64,000 nucleotides of DNA from CAYZWU01 sp964482235 (lineage in GTDB: Bacteria; Planctomycetota; B15-G4; CAYZWU01), in the NCBI GenBank assembly GCA_964482235.1, contig CAYZWU010000015.1, positions 44,358 through 108,357 of the forward strand. Direction: 5' to 3'. This document shows positions 11,240 to 20,076 of this stretch, piece by piece. Position 1 is the stretch's first letter, and each line of letters starts with the position of its first letter. The position numbers were made by a program, and so were the translations under genes. The notes below the pieces were generated by a model, which was given only the letters and a program-made list of their open reading frames with translations, was not told where the DNA came from and searched no databases.

Positions 11240-12125
11240 CGCAGTCGCCGATACGCGCGATCCCTTCCCGCTTCAGGAGATCGCCAAGATCGCGGATGAT
11301 CGTCTCGATGGCCGTCGGGTCGGCAAGGGTCGCCGTTCCCACCTGGACGGCCGATGCGCCGCAGACGATGTAGTCCATCACGTCGTCGGCGGTCATGATC
11401 CCCCCCACGCCGATGATGGGGCAGCGCAGCGTGTTCCATACCTGATGGACCATGCGCAGCGTCACCGGCTTGATGCAGGGACCTGAAAGACCGCCGTACC
11501 CCGTCGATAGCCGCGGTTTCCTCGTCCGCCAGTCGACGGACATGCCCAGCAGCGTATTGGCCACGCTGACCGCATCGCCTCCGCCTTCCAGGGCGGCCTC
11601 GGCCAGGGAGACGATATCCGTGACGTTCGGCGACAGCTTGGCGATGAGCGGCAGACCGGTGGCGCTGCGGACCGATGCGACGATCCGCTTCACCGTCCCG
11701 GGCAGATTGGCAAAGGGGATCCTGCCCCCTTCCACGTTGGGGCACGAGAGGTTGATCTCGAGGGCGTCGATGCCTTCCTGCTCTTCCAGGATCGCCGCGG
11801 CTTCGGGAAACTCGCCCTCCTTCTCGCCGGCAAAGTTCACCACGAGGCATGATGCCCTGCCCCGCACCTTCGGAAGCGTCTCCTTCACGAATTGACGGAC
11901 GCCCCTGTTCGGAAGGCCGATCGAGTTGAGAAGACCGGACGATGTCTCGGCCAGCCGCGGCGGCCGATTGCCGGCCCTTGCATTCAAGGTGATCGTCTTG
12001 AGAACCAGCGCCCCCGGGACAGCAAGATCGAAGAAGGACTCCATCTCGGCACCGGAACCAGATGTGCCGGAGGCAGTCATGACCGGGTTGCTCAGTTTCA
12101 GGGGTCCGGCGGTGGTGGCAAGCAA
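11220..12125 (-). CDS. pyrD: Dihydroorotate dehydrogenase, class 1 catalytic subunit
   Basis: This 301-residue flavoprotein oxidises dihydroorotate to orotate in pyrimidine synthesis. It has the class 1 features: no N-terminal membrane helix, KTITLNARAGNRPPR, the active-site Cys in INLSCPNVEGG near residue 129, SVANTLLG, and the phosphate-binding C-terminal segments GVGGIMTADD and QVGTATL. The Cys base suggests the NAD-linked 1B type, which works with an electron-transfer subunit PyrK; no pyrK is seen nearby. It is 26 bases downstream of lspA on the same strand and overlaps the response regulator gene. Confidence 0.95.
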   Translation of the reverse strand: MLATTAGPLKLSNPVMTASGTSGSGAEMESFFDLAVPGALVLKTITLNARAGNRPPRLAETSSGLLNSIGLPNRGVRQFVKETLPKVRGRASCLVVNFAGEKEGEFPEAAAILEEQEGIDALEINLSCPNVEGGRIPFANLPGTVKRIVASVRSATGLPLIAKLSPNVTDIVSLAEAALEGGGDAVSVANTLLGMSVDWRTRKPRLSTGYGGLSGPCIKPVTLRMVHQVWNTLRCPIIGVGGIMTADDVMDYIVCGASAVQVGTATLADPTAIETIIRDLGDLLKREGIARIGDCVGTVDF

Positions 12126-12151
12126 CAGACAACTCCCCGAGTCTCTTCTAT

Positions 12152-12775
12152 CTATCGGTTTTGACCAGTGTCTCCTGTCGGTTTCTTCGGCGGTGCAGCT
12201 TTAATCATGCAGATAGCCAGCAGGAACACACCTACACAGATCAAGGAATCGGCCAGGTTGAAGGCCGGCCATGGATCAGCGGGCCAGAAACCGAGCCGGA
12301 AATAGAGGAAGTCCCGTACGGCGCCGTAACGGAGGGAATCCCAGATGTTTCCCAGGGCCCCTCCCATGATCAGGGCTAGTGCGATCATCTGGAATTTCGC
12401 TTGGCGCGGCGCTGCAATGAGGAGGTAGAAGATCACGCCGAGTGCGAAGAATCGCAGGATCTTGAGAAACAGGGGACTGCTCTGCCATGACCCGAAAGGC
12501 CCGCCGGGGTTGTGCACCTGCACCAGGCCGAACCATGGATTGCTGACCCAGTAGACGCATGTTCCACCGTCCTGCACCAGCTCGCTGGAATGGAGATCGA
12601 TGAACGAGAAAAAAGCGTGCTTCGTCCAGAGGTCGGCGCCGACAAGAAGGGGAACGAGAATCCAGAATATCAGCTTGTCCCGGAAAATCTGGCGGAACAG
12701 GCCAGGGCTTTTTTCCCCTTCACCCCCCTCCTCAGAGGAACCTTTCTCTGAGACAGGAAAGGTCTCCTTCATCAT
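12152..12775 (-). CDS. lspA: Lipoprotein signal peptidase
   Basis: This 207-residue inner-membrane aspartyl protease cleaves the signal peptide of diacylated prolipoproteins, acting after Lgt. It has four hydrophobic helices, and the catalytic Asp pair lies in NIWDSLRYGAVRDFLYF and FNLADSLI. An N-terminal cytoplasmic extension of about 35 mostly polar residues is longer than usual. The ATG at 12775 overlaps the TGA of the DksA-like gene (ATGA), with AGAAGG upstream, which indicates translational coupling. Confidence 0.95.
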   Translation of the reverse strand: MMKETFPVSEKGSSEEGGEGEKSPGLFRQIFRDKLIFWILVPLLVGADLWTKHAFFSFIDLHSSELVQDGGTCVYWVSNPWFGLVQVHNPGGPFGSWQSSPLFLKILRFFALGVIFYLLIAAPRQAKFQMIALALIMGGALGNIWDSLRYGAVRDFLYFRLGFWPADPWPAFNLADSLICVGVFLLAICMIKAAPPKKPTGDTGQNR

Positions 12776-13404
12776 GAACCTTCTCTTTTTGCCTGGCAGT
12801 TCACGCAGACGCGGGTATACGGGATAGCCTGTAGACGCGCTTTCGGGATGACGGCACTGCAATCCTCGCAGAGACCGTACTTACCGCTGCGGATCCTCAC
12901 GATCGCCTCGTTGATCTCAGCGAGGGTCATCTCGTGGGATTCCACCAGGCCGAGGTTGAACTCCTGTTCATAGCTGTCCGTACCGTAGTCCGCCATGTTG
13001 TCCACCGAGACGGTCAGCCCGCTCTGCCAGAAAGCCCCGTCTTCCAGGCGAGAGACATTTCCGGCAAGCTTGGCCTGCTTCTGAAGCAGGATATCGAGTA
13101 TCTTCTGGAGGACAGAAGCCGGCAACGCTCCTTTGACCGCCTTCTTCTTTGGAGAGCTCTTCGCCACGACCTTCTTTGCGTTCTTTATCGCGGTATTCTT
13201 CGCGGTTTTTTTTGCAGCCTTTGGCCCGGTCTTCCTTGATACCTTCTTGGCAGGGCTTTTCACTCGAGACGGATTCTTCTTCTTGACCGCAGCCGCCTTT
13301 TTCTTCGGACTGCCGGCTTTCTTCTTTTTGACCTTCCTGGCAGCCACTTTTTTCTTTCTGGCTGCCGGGGCTGTTTTCTTCTGGGCTCGTTTTTTCGTAA
13401 CCAT
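12772..13404 (-). CDS. DksA/TraR-type zinc finger protein with histone H1-like Lys/Ala-rich N-terminus
   Basis: Two parts are visible in this 210-residue protein. Residues 1 to about 90 are a low-complexity Lys/Ala/Pro tail with repeated KKK and SPKK-type motifs, resembling histone H1-like bacterial proteins and likely to bind nucleic acid. The rest is a DksA/TraR domain: EFNLGLVESHEMTLAEIN and a C4 zinc finger made from YGLCEDCSAVIPK and VCVNCQAKRE. DksA-family proteins bind the RNA polymerase secondary channel. I placed the start at ATG 13404; a frame extension to 13470 encodes no basic tail. It is coupled to lspA, an arrangement seen in other phyla too. Confidence 0.85.
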   Translation of the reverse strand: MVTKKRAQKKTAPAARKKKVAARKVKKKKAGSPKKKAAAVKKKNPSRVKSPAKKVSRKTGPKAAKKTAKNTAIKNAKKVVAKSSPKKKAVKGALPASVLQKILDILLQKQAKLAGNVSRLEDGAFWQSGLTVSVDNMADYGTDSYEQEFNLGLVESHEMTLAEINEAIVRIRSGKYGLCEDCSAVIPKARLQAIPYTRVCVNCQAKREGS

Positions 13405-13510
13405 TGAATTTTCAGGTATTAAAAACAGCCTTACCTTGATAATTTGCGATAGATAATATAGAGTGTCCACGATCAGTCAAGAAAAATCTGTATGATACTG
13501 CGGTTTTAAA

Positions 13511-14428
13511 ATGAACGAGAGAAGTCGACCTAACTCTCGATATATCAATAGATTCCTTGATTATCTCGACGTGGAGGCCGGCGTCTCGGCCAACACTCTC
13601 AAGGCCTACAGGAAAGACCTCGATAAGTTCGCCGATTACTTGATGTTGCGGTCGATCGATTCGTTCGACCTCGATTCGTCCCAGCCGGTGATCGATTTCC
13701 TCCAGCACGAGCGCGACCATGGCCAGTCGATCCGCACGACGGCGCGCCGTCTCTCTTGCATCCGGATGTTCGTCCGCTTTCTCGCAACGGAGAACCTGAT
13801 CTCCCACGACTACGCGTCAACGATCGCCTCTCCGAAGCTCTGGAGATACCTTCCCGAGTTTCTCTCTCTCGAGGAGGTCGAGGCTCTCCTCACCACACCG
13901 CCGGCCGGCACCATGCTCGGAATGAGGGATCGCGCCCTGCTCGAGATGTACTACGCCACGGGCGCCCGCGTGTCGGAGCTGATCGATCTCAGGATCGCAG
14001 GCCTCAACCTGTCGTCCCGGTTCGCGAGGGTGAGGGGGAAGGGGTCCAAGGAGCGGATCGTTCCATTCGGCACGAAGGCGCAGAAGGCGCTCACCGCCTA
14101 TCTCGAAAAATCGCGACCCCGGCTTCTCGATTCCAGCTCAGCCGATGCGCCCGACACGGTCTTCCTCTCGTGCCGCGGCAGGAAGCTGACCCGTGACAGG
14201 ATCTTTCGACTGGTAAGGCGCTACGCCCGCCTGGCCGGCATCGCGCGTCCCGTGTCCCCACACGTGCTCAGGCATTCATTCGCCACGCACCTGCTCGAGG
14301 GCGGCGCGGACCTGCGCGTTGTGCAGGAGCTCCTCGGCCATCAGGACATCACGACAACGGAAATCTACACCCACCTGGACCAGTCCCGTTTGAAAAAGGT
14401 CCACCACCGCTATCATCCCCGGTCGTGA
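13511..14428 (+). CDS. Tyrosine recombinase XerC/XerD family
   Basis: This 305-residue protein has the SAM-like N-terminal core-binding domain (NRFLDYLDVEAGVSANTLKAYRKDL) and the catalytic domain with all family residues: Arg in ATGARVSEL (about 152), Lys in VRGKGSKERIVPF, HVLRHSFATHLL (about 251-262), GHQDITTTEIYTHLD with the nucleophile Tyr near 285. Length and lack of any mobile-element context point to the chromosome-dimer-resolving XerD/XerC class rather than a phage integrase. It is divergent from the DksA-like gene (106-base gap) and convergent with the GAF/PAS gene. Confidence 0.93.
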   Translation: MNERSRPNSRYINRFLDYLDVEAGVSANTLKAYRKDLDKFADYLMLRSIDSFDLDSSQPVIDFLQHERDHGQSIRTTARRLSCIRMFVRFLATENLISHDYASTIASPKLWRYLPEFLSLEEVEALLTTPPAGTMLGMRDRALLEMYYATGARVSELIDLRIAGLNLSSRFARVRGKGSKERIVPFGTKAQKALTAYLEKSRPRLLDSSSADAPDTVFLSCRGRKLTRDRIFRLVRRYARLAGIARPVSPHVLRHSFATHLLEGGADLRVVQELLGHQDITTTEIYTHLDQSRLKKVHHRYHPRS

Positions 14429-14436
14429 CGGCGCGA

Positions 14437-15561
14437 TCAGCCGGTTTCGCCCGCAAGACCGACGAGATAGGCCATCACGCTTCTCACCCTGCCGTCCCTG
14501 TTCCAGGAGAAAGGAACGAAGAAAGACTCGATCGTCTGCGAGTCGCTACCGACAGCGAGCTCGGCGGTGATCGTCCGGCTCTCTTCCAGGGCCGTCTGAA
14601 AGCTGCTCTCCCACTGATCTGTGGCCAGATCGTCGGGAATCGCGTGCCGGCTGGAGGCACCGAAGGTTTGCTCGGCCAGGCGGTTGATGCTGAGGACCTC
14701 GTGGTCCCTGCCCATCTCGAAGATAGGGAAGGGAGCCGAGTCGAAAATGGACTCGCTGTACTGCTTGGCGTTGGCCCGTTCCAGGACCATTCCGGCGAAG
14801 AGGGAATAGGGGATCAGGATCTCCCTGGCTTCTTTCCGGCTGTACCTCTTGCCGTCCGTGCGGTTGATCAGCGCCACGGCGCCAAAGACCTCGCCGTCCT
14901 TCAGAAGCGGGGCTCCGATGGCGGTCTCGATGCCGAGCAGCTCGCGCCTTTCCCTGTCGACCCTCAGGTCGGACGAGATGTTCTCGGAACAGAAATAGCT
15001 GTTCTGCCGGAGGATCCATCCGGAGACCGTGGCCTCGCCGAGAGACATCCGCTCGCCGAGGCAGACCATGGCCTTGCTCCCAGCCACGGCCTTGTAGAGG
15101 AACGTACCATCGACCCGGTCGAAAACCGATATCAGCGCCGACTCGGCGTTGAAGAGATCCCTGGCCTCCTTGGCCACGGCAAGAAAGATCTCCTCCATGG
15201 ACGTCCGGCTCGAAATTCGGGCAAGCCGGGCCATGGCCGGTACGAGACGGCTTGCGTTTCCATTGACCCGCTGAGTGCCCGATAGGAATTGATGCTCGCA
15301 GCGGCAGTCAGGGGAGCTGCACCCGCCGCCCTTCTCCTCGTCTCCCTCACCGTCGCAGCACGTCGCCTGTCCGCTCTCTTCCAGGATTTGGAGGTACTCC
15401 TTCTGGGCACCCCAGAGAACGCCCGTCCTCCCCCGCCCGGACCTCGGCAGCCGGAACAGCCTGAAGATATCCTCGTTCTCCTCCTGTCGAGCGATCGACT
15501 CGCCGAGGGCCTGGAGCTCCTCGATCAACTCGGCTCTCGTCTTCTCTTTTTCCCGGTCCAT
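14437..15561 (-). CDS. GAF and PAS domain protein without an output domain
   Basis: Residues 1-30 form a charged helix. About 115-265 is a GAF domain (TSMEEIFLAVAKEARDLFNA, then SVFDRVDGTFLYKAVAG and IGAPLLKDGEVFGAVALINR). About 270-370 looks like a PAS domain (SIFDSAPFPIFEMGRDHEVLSINRLAEQTFG). There is no kinase, GGDEF, phosphatase or DNA-binding domain, so it may be a sensory partner for another protein. Its stop is 8 bases from the Xer stop in convergent order. It is divergent from the coiled-coil lipoprotein; the 255-base spacer contains a TATAAT (15751-15756). Confidence 0.8.
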   Translation of the reverse strand: MDREKEKTRAELIEELQALGESIARQEENEDIFRLFRLPRSGRGRTGVLWGAQKEYLQILEESGQATCCDGEGDEEKGGGCSSPDCRCEHQFLSGTQRVNGNASRLVPAMARLARISSRTSMEEIFLAVAKEARDLFNAESALISVFDRVDGTFLYKAVAGSKAMVCLGERMSLGEATVSGWILRQNSYFCSENISSDLRVDRERRELLGIETAIGAPLLKDGEVFGAVALINRTDGKRYSRKEAREILIPYSLFAGMVLERANAKQYSESIFDSAPFPIFEMGRDHEVLSINRLAEQTFGASSRHAIPDDLATDQWESSFQTALEESRTITAELAVGSDSQTIESFFVPFSWNRDGRVRSVMAYLVGLAGETG

Positions 15562-15816
15562 GAATCCAATCCACCCGTGTTCTTAAAGATGCCTTTTCGG
15601 AATGCATCCGCTCTCGAAAAAGGTGCAGAGAAACGGACGATCCAGATGTGCAGTGACCTTCCGACTGTTAATTCTTATCGGCACGAACCAATCCTGTTCT
15701 TGACAGGCTGTTTCGTTGAAGGAGGCCTGTTTTCTCCTTTCGCCGGAACATATAATCGCGGAGTCCGGACCGCCGCTCGAGGCGATCGATCGCGCTTCTT
15801 ACCCGGGAGGATCAAA

Positions 15817-16572
15817 ATGAAGAAGATGAACTGCCCGCTTTTCTTTCTCCTGACCACGGCACTCCTCCTCCTTCAGGCCGGCTGCCAGGGGCCGGCCGAC
15901 GGGATCCAGCTGGAGGAGATGCCGTACGTCGACGAATCGGCCGGCGAATCCGCGTGCGACCTTGAGGAGGAGCTGCGCGACATCTGCCGGGAGCTGGAGC
16001 TCGAAAAGGCCCGGCTTGACCTGGTCATCAAGAAGAAGCACTGCCTGATGACCGAGGCGAAGATCTCCCGTGCGGCTACAGAGGCTGAGCTCGAGCTGGT
16101 CGAGAGAAGGCTGGCCGCCTTCGGAGCGCACACCAGTCAGCTGCAGCTGAGCGAGCTCGACCTCGAGCTGCTCACCCTTCGCGACGAGCACAAGCAGAGC
16201 ACCGAGGAGCTGAAGCAGCTCGAGATGATGTACGCCGAATCGGAGCTCGAGGACAAGACGAGCGAGATCGTTCTCGAACAGGGCCGCCGCCGGCTCGAGC
16301 TGACGGCAGCCGACCTGGCCAACATGGAAAGGAAACGTGCCGCTGCCTTCGAGTATGCACTGCCCATGGAGCGAGCCGAGATCGAGCATGAAGTTGCGGC
16401 ACTCCGCGCCGAGATCAGGCTTGCCGGGCTCCAGGCCGATCTCGCCATCGCCGAGATCGAGCTGGCCTTCCTCGAGCATCAGACCAGCATCCTCGATCTG
16501 GAAGCAAGAAAGACGCAGATCGAGAAGGAACCGGGTATCGCTCCCGAACCGGGCAAGGGGAAGGATTCGTGA
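15817..16572 (+). CDS. Coiled-coil lipoprotein
   Basis: This 251-residue protein starts at an ATG preceded by GGGAGG. A signal peptide ends in the lipobox LLLLQAGC, so it should be lipidated by Lgt and cleaved by LspA, both encoded nearby. The mature chain is almost entirely predicted coiled coil: Glu/Leu/Lys-rich heptads from about residue 50 to 240 with repeated ELE and LELLTLRDEHK-type units. It resembles periplasmic adaptor helical hairpins in composition, but I cannot name a family. The next gene overlaps it by 4 bases (GTGA), so the two are coupled. Confidence 0.8.
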   Translation: MKKMNCPLFFLLTTALLLLQAGCQGPADGIQLEEMPYVDESAGESACDLEEELRDICRELELEKARLDLVIKKKHCLMTEAKISRAATEAELELVERRLAAFGAHTSQLQLSELDLELLTLRDEHKQSTEELKQLEMMYAESELEDKTSEIVLEQGRRRLELTAADLANMERKRAAAFEYALPMERAEIEHEVAALRAEIRLAGLQADLAIAEIELAFLEHQTSILDLEARKTQIEKEPGIAPEPGKGKDS

Positions 16573-17708
16573 GCGCCGCGCTGCTCCTGCTCGTCCTTGC
16601 CTTTGCCGCAGAGGATGAGCCGCCGGCCGACCAGGCGGCACCCCGCCTCGCCCGCGCCGACATCACGGCTTCGATCGATCGCGGCGTCGCCTTTCTCCTC
16701 CGGACCCAGAACGAGGACGGCTCCTGGGGATCGTGGCAGAAGCCCATCGATACGACGTGGAGCAACATCGGGACCCACAAGGCCTGGATCGCAGCAACAA
16801 CAGCCATCGTCTGCTCCACTCTCATGGAGGTCGATGAAGAAAGATCGGCCCGGGTGAAGAGCGCCCTGATCCAGGGGCTCGAATACCTGTTGAATCAACA
16901 ATGCGCGAGCCGGCCGTCGGGCTGGGATGTGGACAACACCTGGGCACTGGTCTACACGCTGGACACGATGGCGCGCGCCGTCAACCACCCGCTGGTGAAG
17001 GGAACGAGCCGCGCGGCACGCCTCCGGACCCGGATCGAGGAGACATTGAAGAAGCTCGAGGCCTACCAGACACCGGGAGGCGGCTGGGGCTACTATGACG
17101 ATCCGCCCTACACGCTGAGACCCAAGTGGGGCACCTCATTCATGACAGCCGCCGTTCTTCTCGGCATGACAGAGGCGAAAGAAGCCGGGATCGAGGTGAA
17201 TGACAAGACCTGTATCCGTGCAGTCCGAGCCCTGAAGCGCTGCCGCCTTCCGAGCGGCGCATACACCTACAGCGTGGAGGCGGTGCCGAGCCCCGGGGCG
17301 CTCGACAACATCGACCAGGTCAAGGGCTCCCTCTCCCGCATCCAGGTGGGCAATCTCGCTCTCTTTCGTGCCGGCGAGGCGGTCAAGCGCGAGGATCTGC
17401 GCAAGGGACTCGATCTCTTCTTCAGGAACCATCGATTTCTTCGCGTGGCGCGAGGCCGCCCCATCCCCCACGAGTCGTTCTATTTCAACTCGGGATACTT
17501 CTTCTTTTTCGGGCATTACTATGCTGCCGGGGTGATCGAGGAGCTGGAGAAAAGCGATCAGGAGAAGTACTGGCCGCTGCTGCAGGCTGCCGTTCTGGCA
17601 ACGCAGGAGAAGGACGGATCGATGTGGGACTTCTACCTGGCGGGCTATCATCGGGCCTACGGCACGGGCTGGGGAGTCTCGGCGCTGATCCGGTCACTGC
17701 GCCGTTGA
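16569..17708 (+). CDS. Squalene-cyclase/prenyltransferase-fold exported protein
   Basis: This 379-residue protein starts with GTG overlapping the lipoprotein TGA. A short hydrophobic N-terminus (SAALLLLVLAFA) suggests export. The body has the alpha/alpha-barrel repeats of the terpene cyclase/prenyltransferase superfamily, with QW-like motifs such as QNEDGSWGSW (about residue 50), TPGGGWGYY (about 172) and QEKDGSMWDFYL (about 352). I see no DxDD motif of squalene-hopene cyclase, so cyclase activity is doubtful. Exported members of this kind are common in planctomycetes with unknown role. It ends at a strong terminator. Confidence 0.75.
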   Translation: MSAALLLLVLAFAAEDEPPADQAAPRLARADITASIDRGVAFLLRTQNEDGSWGSWQKPIDTTWSNIGTHKAWIAATTAIVCSTLMEVDEERSARVKSALIQGLEYLLNQQCASRPSGWDVDNTWALVYTLDTMARAVNHPLVKGTSRAARLRTRIEETLKKLEAYQTPGGGWGYYDDPPYTLRPKWGTSFMTAAVLLGMTEAKEAGIEVNDKTCIRAVRALKRCRLPSGAYTYSVEAVPSPGALDNIDQVKGSLSRIQVGNLALFRAGEAVKREDLRKGLDLFFRNHRFLRVARGRPIPHESFYFNSGYFFFFGHYYAAGVIEELEKSDQEKYWPLLQAAVLATQEKDGSMWDFYLAGYHRAYGTGWGVSALIRSLRR

Positions 17709-17754
17709 ACGGCAAATCCATCCACGGCGCCCTCATCTGTAAAATGCAGGCATA

Positions 17755-17786
17755 AAAAAAAACGGATTCTTGCGAATCCGTTTTTT
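17755..17786. terminator. Bidirectional-type rho-independent terminator
   Basis: AACGGATTC (17761-17769) pairs with GAATCCGTT (17774-17782) across a TTGC loop. An A-run precedes it and a T-run follows, so it can work on either strand. On the plus strand it ends the lipoprotein/cyclase-fold operon. Confidence 0.92.
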
Positions 17787-18238
17787 CCGGCTCCCGGAAT
17801 GCCATGCTCTCAAAACGAAATGGGCACCCTTCTCATTACCTTTTAAAAGCTAACATCCGGAAACCTGAACAGATACTCTCTGTTTTCGTTTCTTGCATTG
17901 TTCGTGGGAACATGCACTGTTAGGTATTTCATAGATCGAACGGGAGAGAGGATTAACAATTAGCGTTCCATACCGGAATGATTTCGTTTTTCCGTCGATC
18001 ACTGAAAAACGATTGGATGGAAGCCGGCTATTCTAATTGAATCAAGAGAGTTAGGTCGCCCTCTCCGTTTCGCATCTTTGGCCGCAACGCGACGACTGCT
18101 TGAACTTTGCTTTTCCGGGATTAAGATAGCCCGGATGAAATGAGCAGAGAATGCCAGTTGTGCCATATCGGCACGGCAGTCTGCCCCGTGCAGCCCCGGC
18201 TGCAGACAGGATATCCAGCAGAGCGGTTGGGAGAAATC
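17787..18238. other. Intergenic region upstream of lgt
   Basis: No convincing gene is seen in these 452 bases, which are less G+C-rich than the surroundings. A bulged hairpin lies at 17894-17916 (TGCATTGTTC with GAACATGCA), and a CGTTTTTC/GAAAAACG inverted repeat lies around 17980-18010. These could be regulatory or part of a small RNA, but nothing recognised matches. A frame open upstream of lgt from 18140 is not needed; the SD-preceded ATG at 18239 is the better start. Confidence 0.5.
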
Positions 18239-19069
18239 ATGCATCCCGTTCTCTTCAAGGTTCTCGGCTACGAGATCCACTCCTTCGGTTTCATGGTGGC
18301 CCTCGGATTCCTGGCCGGCTATTTCTGGATGCGCCTCACTGCCAGGAAGCTGGGGGAGGATCCGGACAAGATCGCCGACATCTCCCTGCTGGTCCTCCTA
18401 TCCGGTATCGTGGGCGCGCGGCTTCTCTATGTTCTTGTACATCTTGATGAGTACTCGTCCAAGCCTCTCGAGGTCGTGATGATATGGAAGGGCGGTCTCG
18501 TCCTCTACGGCGGCCTGATCGCTTCGATGATCGCCGGCTACTTCCTGGTCAAGGCAAGAAGGCTCAACTTCCTGAACACGGCCGATGTGTGCATGCCCTG
18601 CGTGATGCTCGGACTGGTGATCGGGCGCTGGGGCTGCCTGCTGGTGGGCGACTGCTATGGCCGGATTGCCTCGAACCTCCCGTGGGCGATTCGCTTTCCC
18701 GGCCAGGAAGTCCCGGGTTTGCCCGAGAAGCTCATCCCCGTCAAGGAAGGCTGCCTGATCCCGCCGGATCTGCTGAACCAGCCGCTGCATCCCACGCAGA
18801 TCTACATGTCGCTGAACGCCCTGCTCATCTTCATCATCCTTGTCCTTGTTCTGCGAAAGAGGCGGTTCAAGGGACAGGGCTTCTTCCTCTGCCTGATCCT
18901 CTATTCGATCTCGCGCGGCATCATCGAGCTGTTCCGCGGCGACAACGTCGAGAGGGGATACCTGGGACCGCTCTCCACATCGCAGTGGATCGGTATCGTG
19001 GTGGTTGTCTTCGCCCTCTATCAATACATCACCCGGATGGCGCGGGCGCGGAAGGAACAGGGCACGTGA
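18239..19069 (+). CDS. lgt: Prolipoprotein diacylglyceryl transferase
   Basis: This 276-residue inner-membrane enzyme transfers diacylglycerol to the lipobox Cys of prolipoproteins, the first step of lipoprotein maturation. It has about seven hydrophobic segments, the N-terminal HSFGFMVALGFLAGY, the Lgt signature region GRWGCLLVGDCYGR near residue 130, and HPTQIYMSLNALLIF. The start is the ATG at 18239 preceded by GGGAG. Its stop overlaps the next gene by 4 bases. The window also holds lspA and many lipoprotein genes. Confidence 0.95.
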   Translation: MHPVLFKVLGYEIHSFGFMVALGFLAGYFWMRLTARKLGEDPDKIADISLLVLLSGIVGARLLYVLVHLDEYSSKPLEVVMIWKGGLVLYGGLIASMIAGYFLVKARRLNFLNTADVCMPCVMLGLVIGRWGCLLVGDCYGRIASNLPWAIRFPGQEVPGLPEKLIPVKEGCLIPPDLLNQPLHPTQIYMSLNALLIFIILVLVLRKRRFKGQGFFLCLILYSISRGIIELFRGDNVERGYLGPLSTSQWIGIVVVVFALYQYITRMARARKEQGT

Positions 19070-20049
19070 CGCGGAAGGGGCACTCCGATCAACCGAGGCT
19101 CGTGGTCGGCATCGACGAGGCCGGATTCGGCCCCAGGCTCGGCCCGCTCGTGGTGACGCGCACCGCCTTCGTCTCCGGGTCGGGAAGCCTCGAGGAAAAG
19201 CTTGCCGCCGCCGTCTCCAGAAACGCCTCGGCCCGCGGGAGCCGGCTCAGGGTCGACGACTCCAAGCAGATCTACAAGGGGAGAAAGGGGCTGGACACCC
19301 TGGAGAAAACGGCGCTCAGCTTCTGGTGCACGGCCCGCGGCGCGATGCCCGGCCGTCTCGAGGATCTCCTGGCGCCTGTTCTGGCGAAGCCCCTCGACCT
19401 GACGGCCGCACCCTGGTACGGCGCACTTCCCCTCGCCCTTCCGCTTCCCGTGGCGGCCAGGCGCGAAGAGATCTCGCCATCGCAACGTCTCCTTGCCGAG
19501 ACGTGCCGCAGCGCGGAGGTCCGGTTCGCCGGATTCAGGTCGTGCCTGATCCCGGAGCCCTGCTTCAACGACGGCGTGGAGGTGTGGGACTCGAAGGCGC
19601 GCTTCCTGGCAGAGCTGGTGCTCGACCTGATCGGCTCCCTGCCGGACAGCTGTTCGGATCTCGACGTCGAAATCTACGTGGACAAGCTCGGCGGGCGAAA
19701 CCGGTATGGAGAGATCCTGGCGTCCCGCCTCGATCCGGCCAGCATCGAAACGGAGGAGGAGTCCCGCGCCCTTTCGCGATATATCGCGAGAGAAAAGGGC
19801 CGCACCGTCTCGATCGAGTTCGTGAGATCGGGAGACAGCAAGCACCTTCCCGTGGCCCTGGCATCGATTTTCAGCAAATATCTGCGTGAAATCTTCATGA
19901 TCCTGTTCAATACTTTCTGGAAACGACATCAGCCCGGAATCCGCCCCACTGCCGGGTATCCCCTGGATGCATCGCGATTCCTCGATGAGATCACCCGGAC
20001 GGCGGAGGAAGCGGGAGTCGACTTGGCGGCTCTCGTGAGACAGCGCTGA
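19066..20049 (+). CDS. Divergent ribonuclease HII-like protein
   Basis: This 327-residue protein begins with GTG overlapping the lgt TGA. It shows the RNase HII skeleton: GIDEAGFGPRLGPLVV near residue 15 (catalytic Asp-Glu; the usual GRG is GFG), DDSKQIYKG near 67 (the DSK motif), a third Asp in EIYVDKLGG near 205, and GDSKHLPVALASIFSKYLRE near 260, matching the family's final Asp and AASIxAK motif. It is much longer than typical RNase HII (about 200), with about 85 extra residues between the second and third motifs. Four acidic residues are kept, so nuclease activity on RNA:DNA hybrids is plausible. Whether it replaces RnhB is unknown. Confidence 0.7.
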   Translation: MTRKGHSDQPRLVVGIDEAGFGPRLGPLVVTRTAFVSGSGSLEEKLAAAVSRNASARGSRLRVDDSKQIYKGRKGLDTLEKTALSFWCTARGAMPGRLEDLLAPVLAKPLDLTAAPWYGALPLALPLPVAARREEISPSQRLLAETCRSAEVRFAGFRSCLIPEPCFNDGVEVWDSKARFLAELVLDLIGSLPDSCSDLDVEIYVDKLGGRNRYGEILASRLDPASIETEEESRALSRYIAREKGRTVSIEFVRSGDSKHLPVALASIFSKYLREIFMILFNTFWKRHQPGIRPTAGYPLDASRFLDEITRTAEEAGVDLAALVRQR

Positions 20050-20076
20050 TACCGATCCCCCGGGAGCTGCATTGCC

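Noticed and set aside
13511..14428. Xer gene as evidence of an integrated mobile element
   Set aside because: The protein fits housekeeping XerC/D, and no attachment-site duplication or cargo genes were seen around it.
15700..15756. TTGACA (15700) with TATAAT (15751) as a promoter pair
   Set aside because: Spacing of 45 bases is far too long. The TATAAT alone may be a -10, but this is not supported further.
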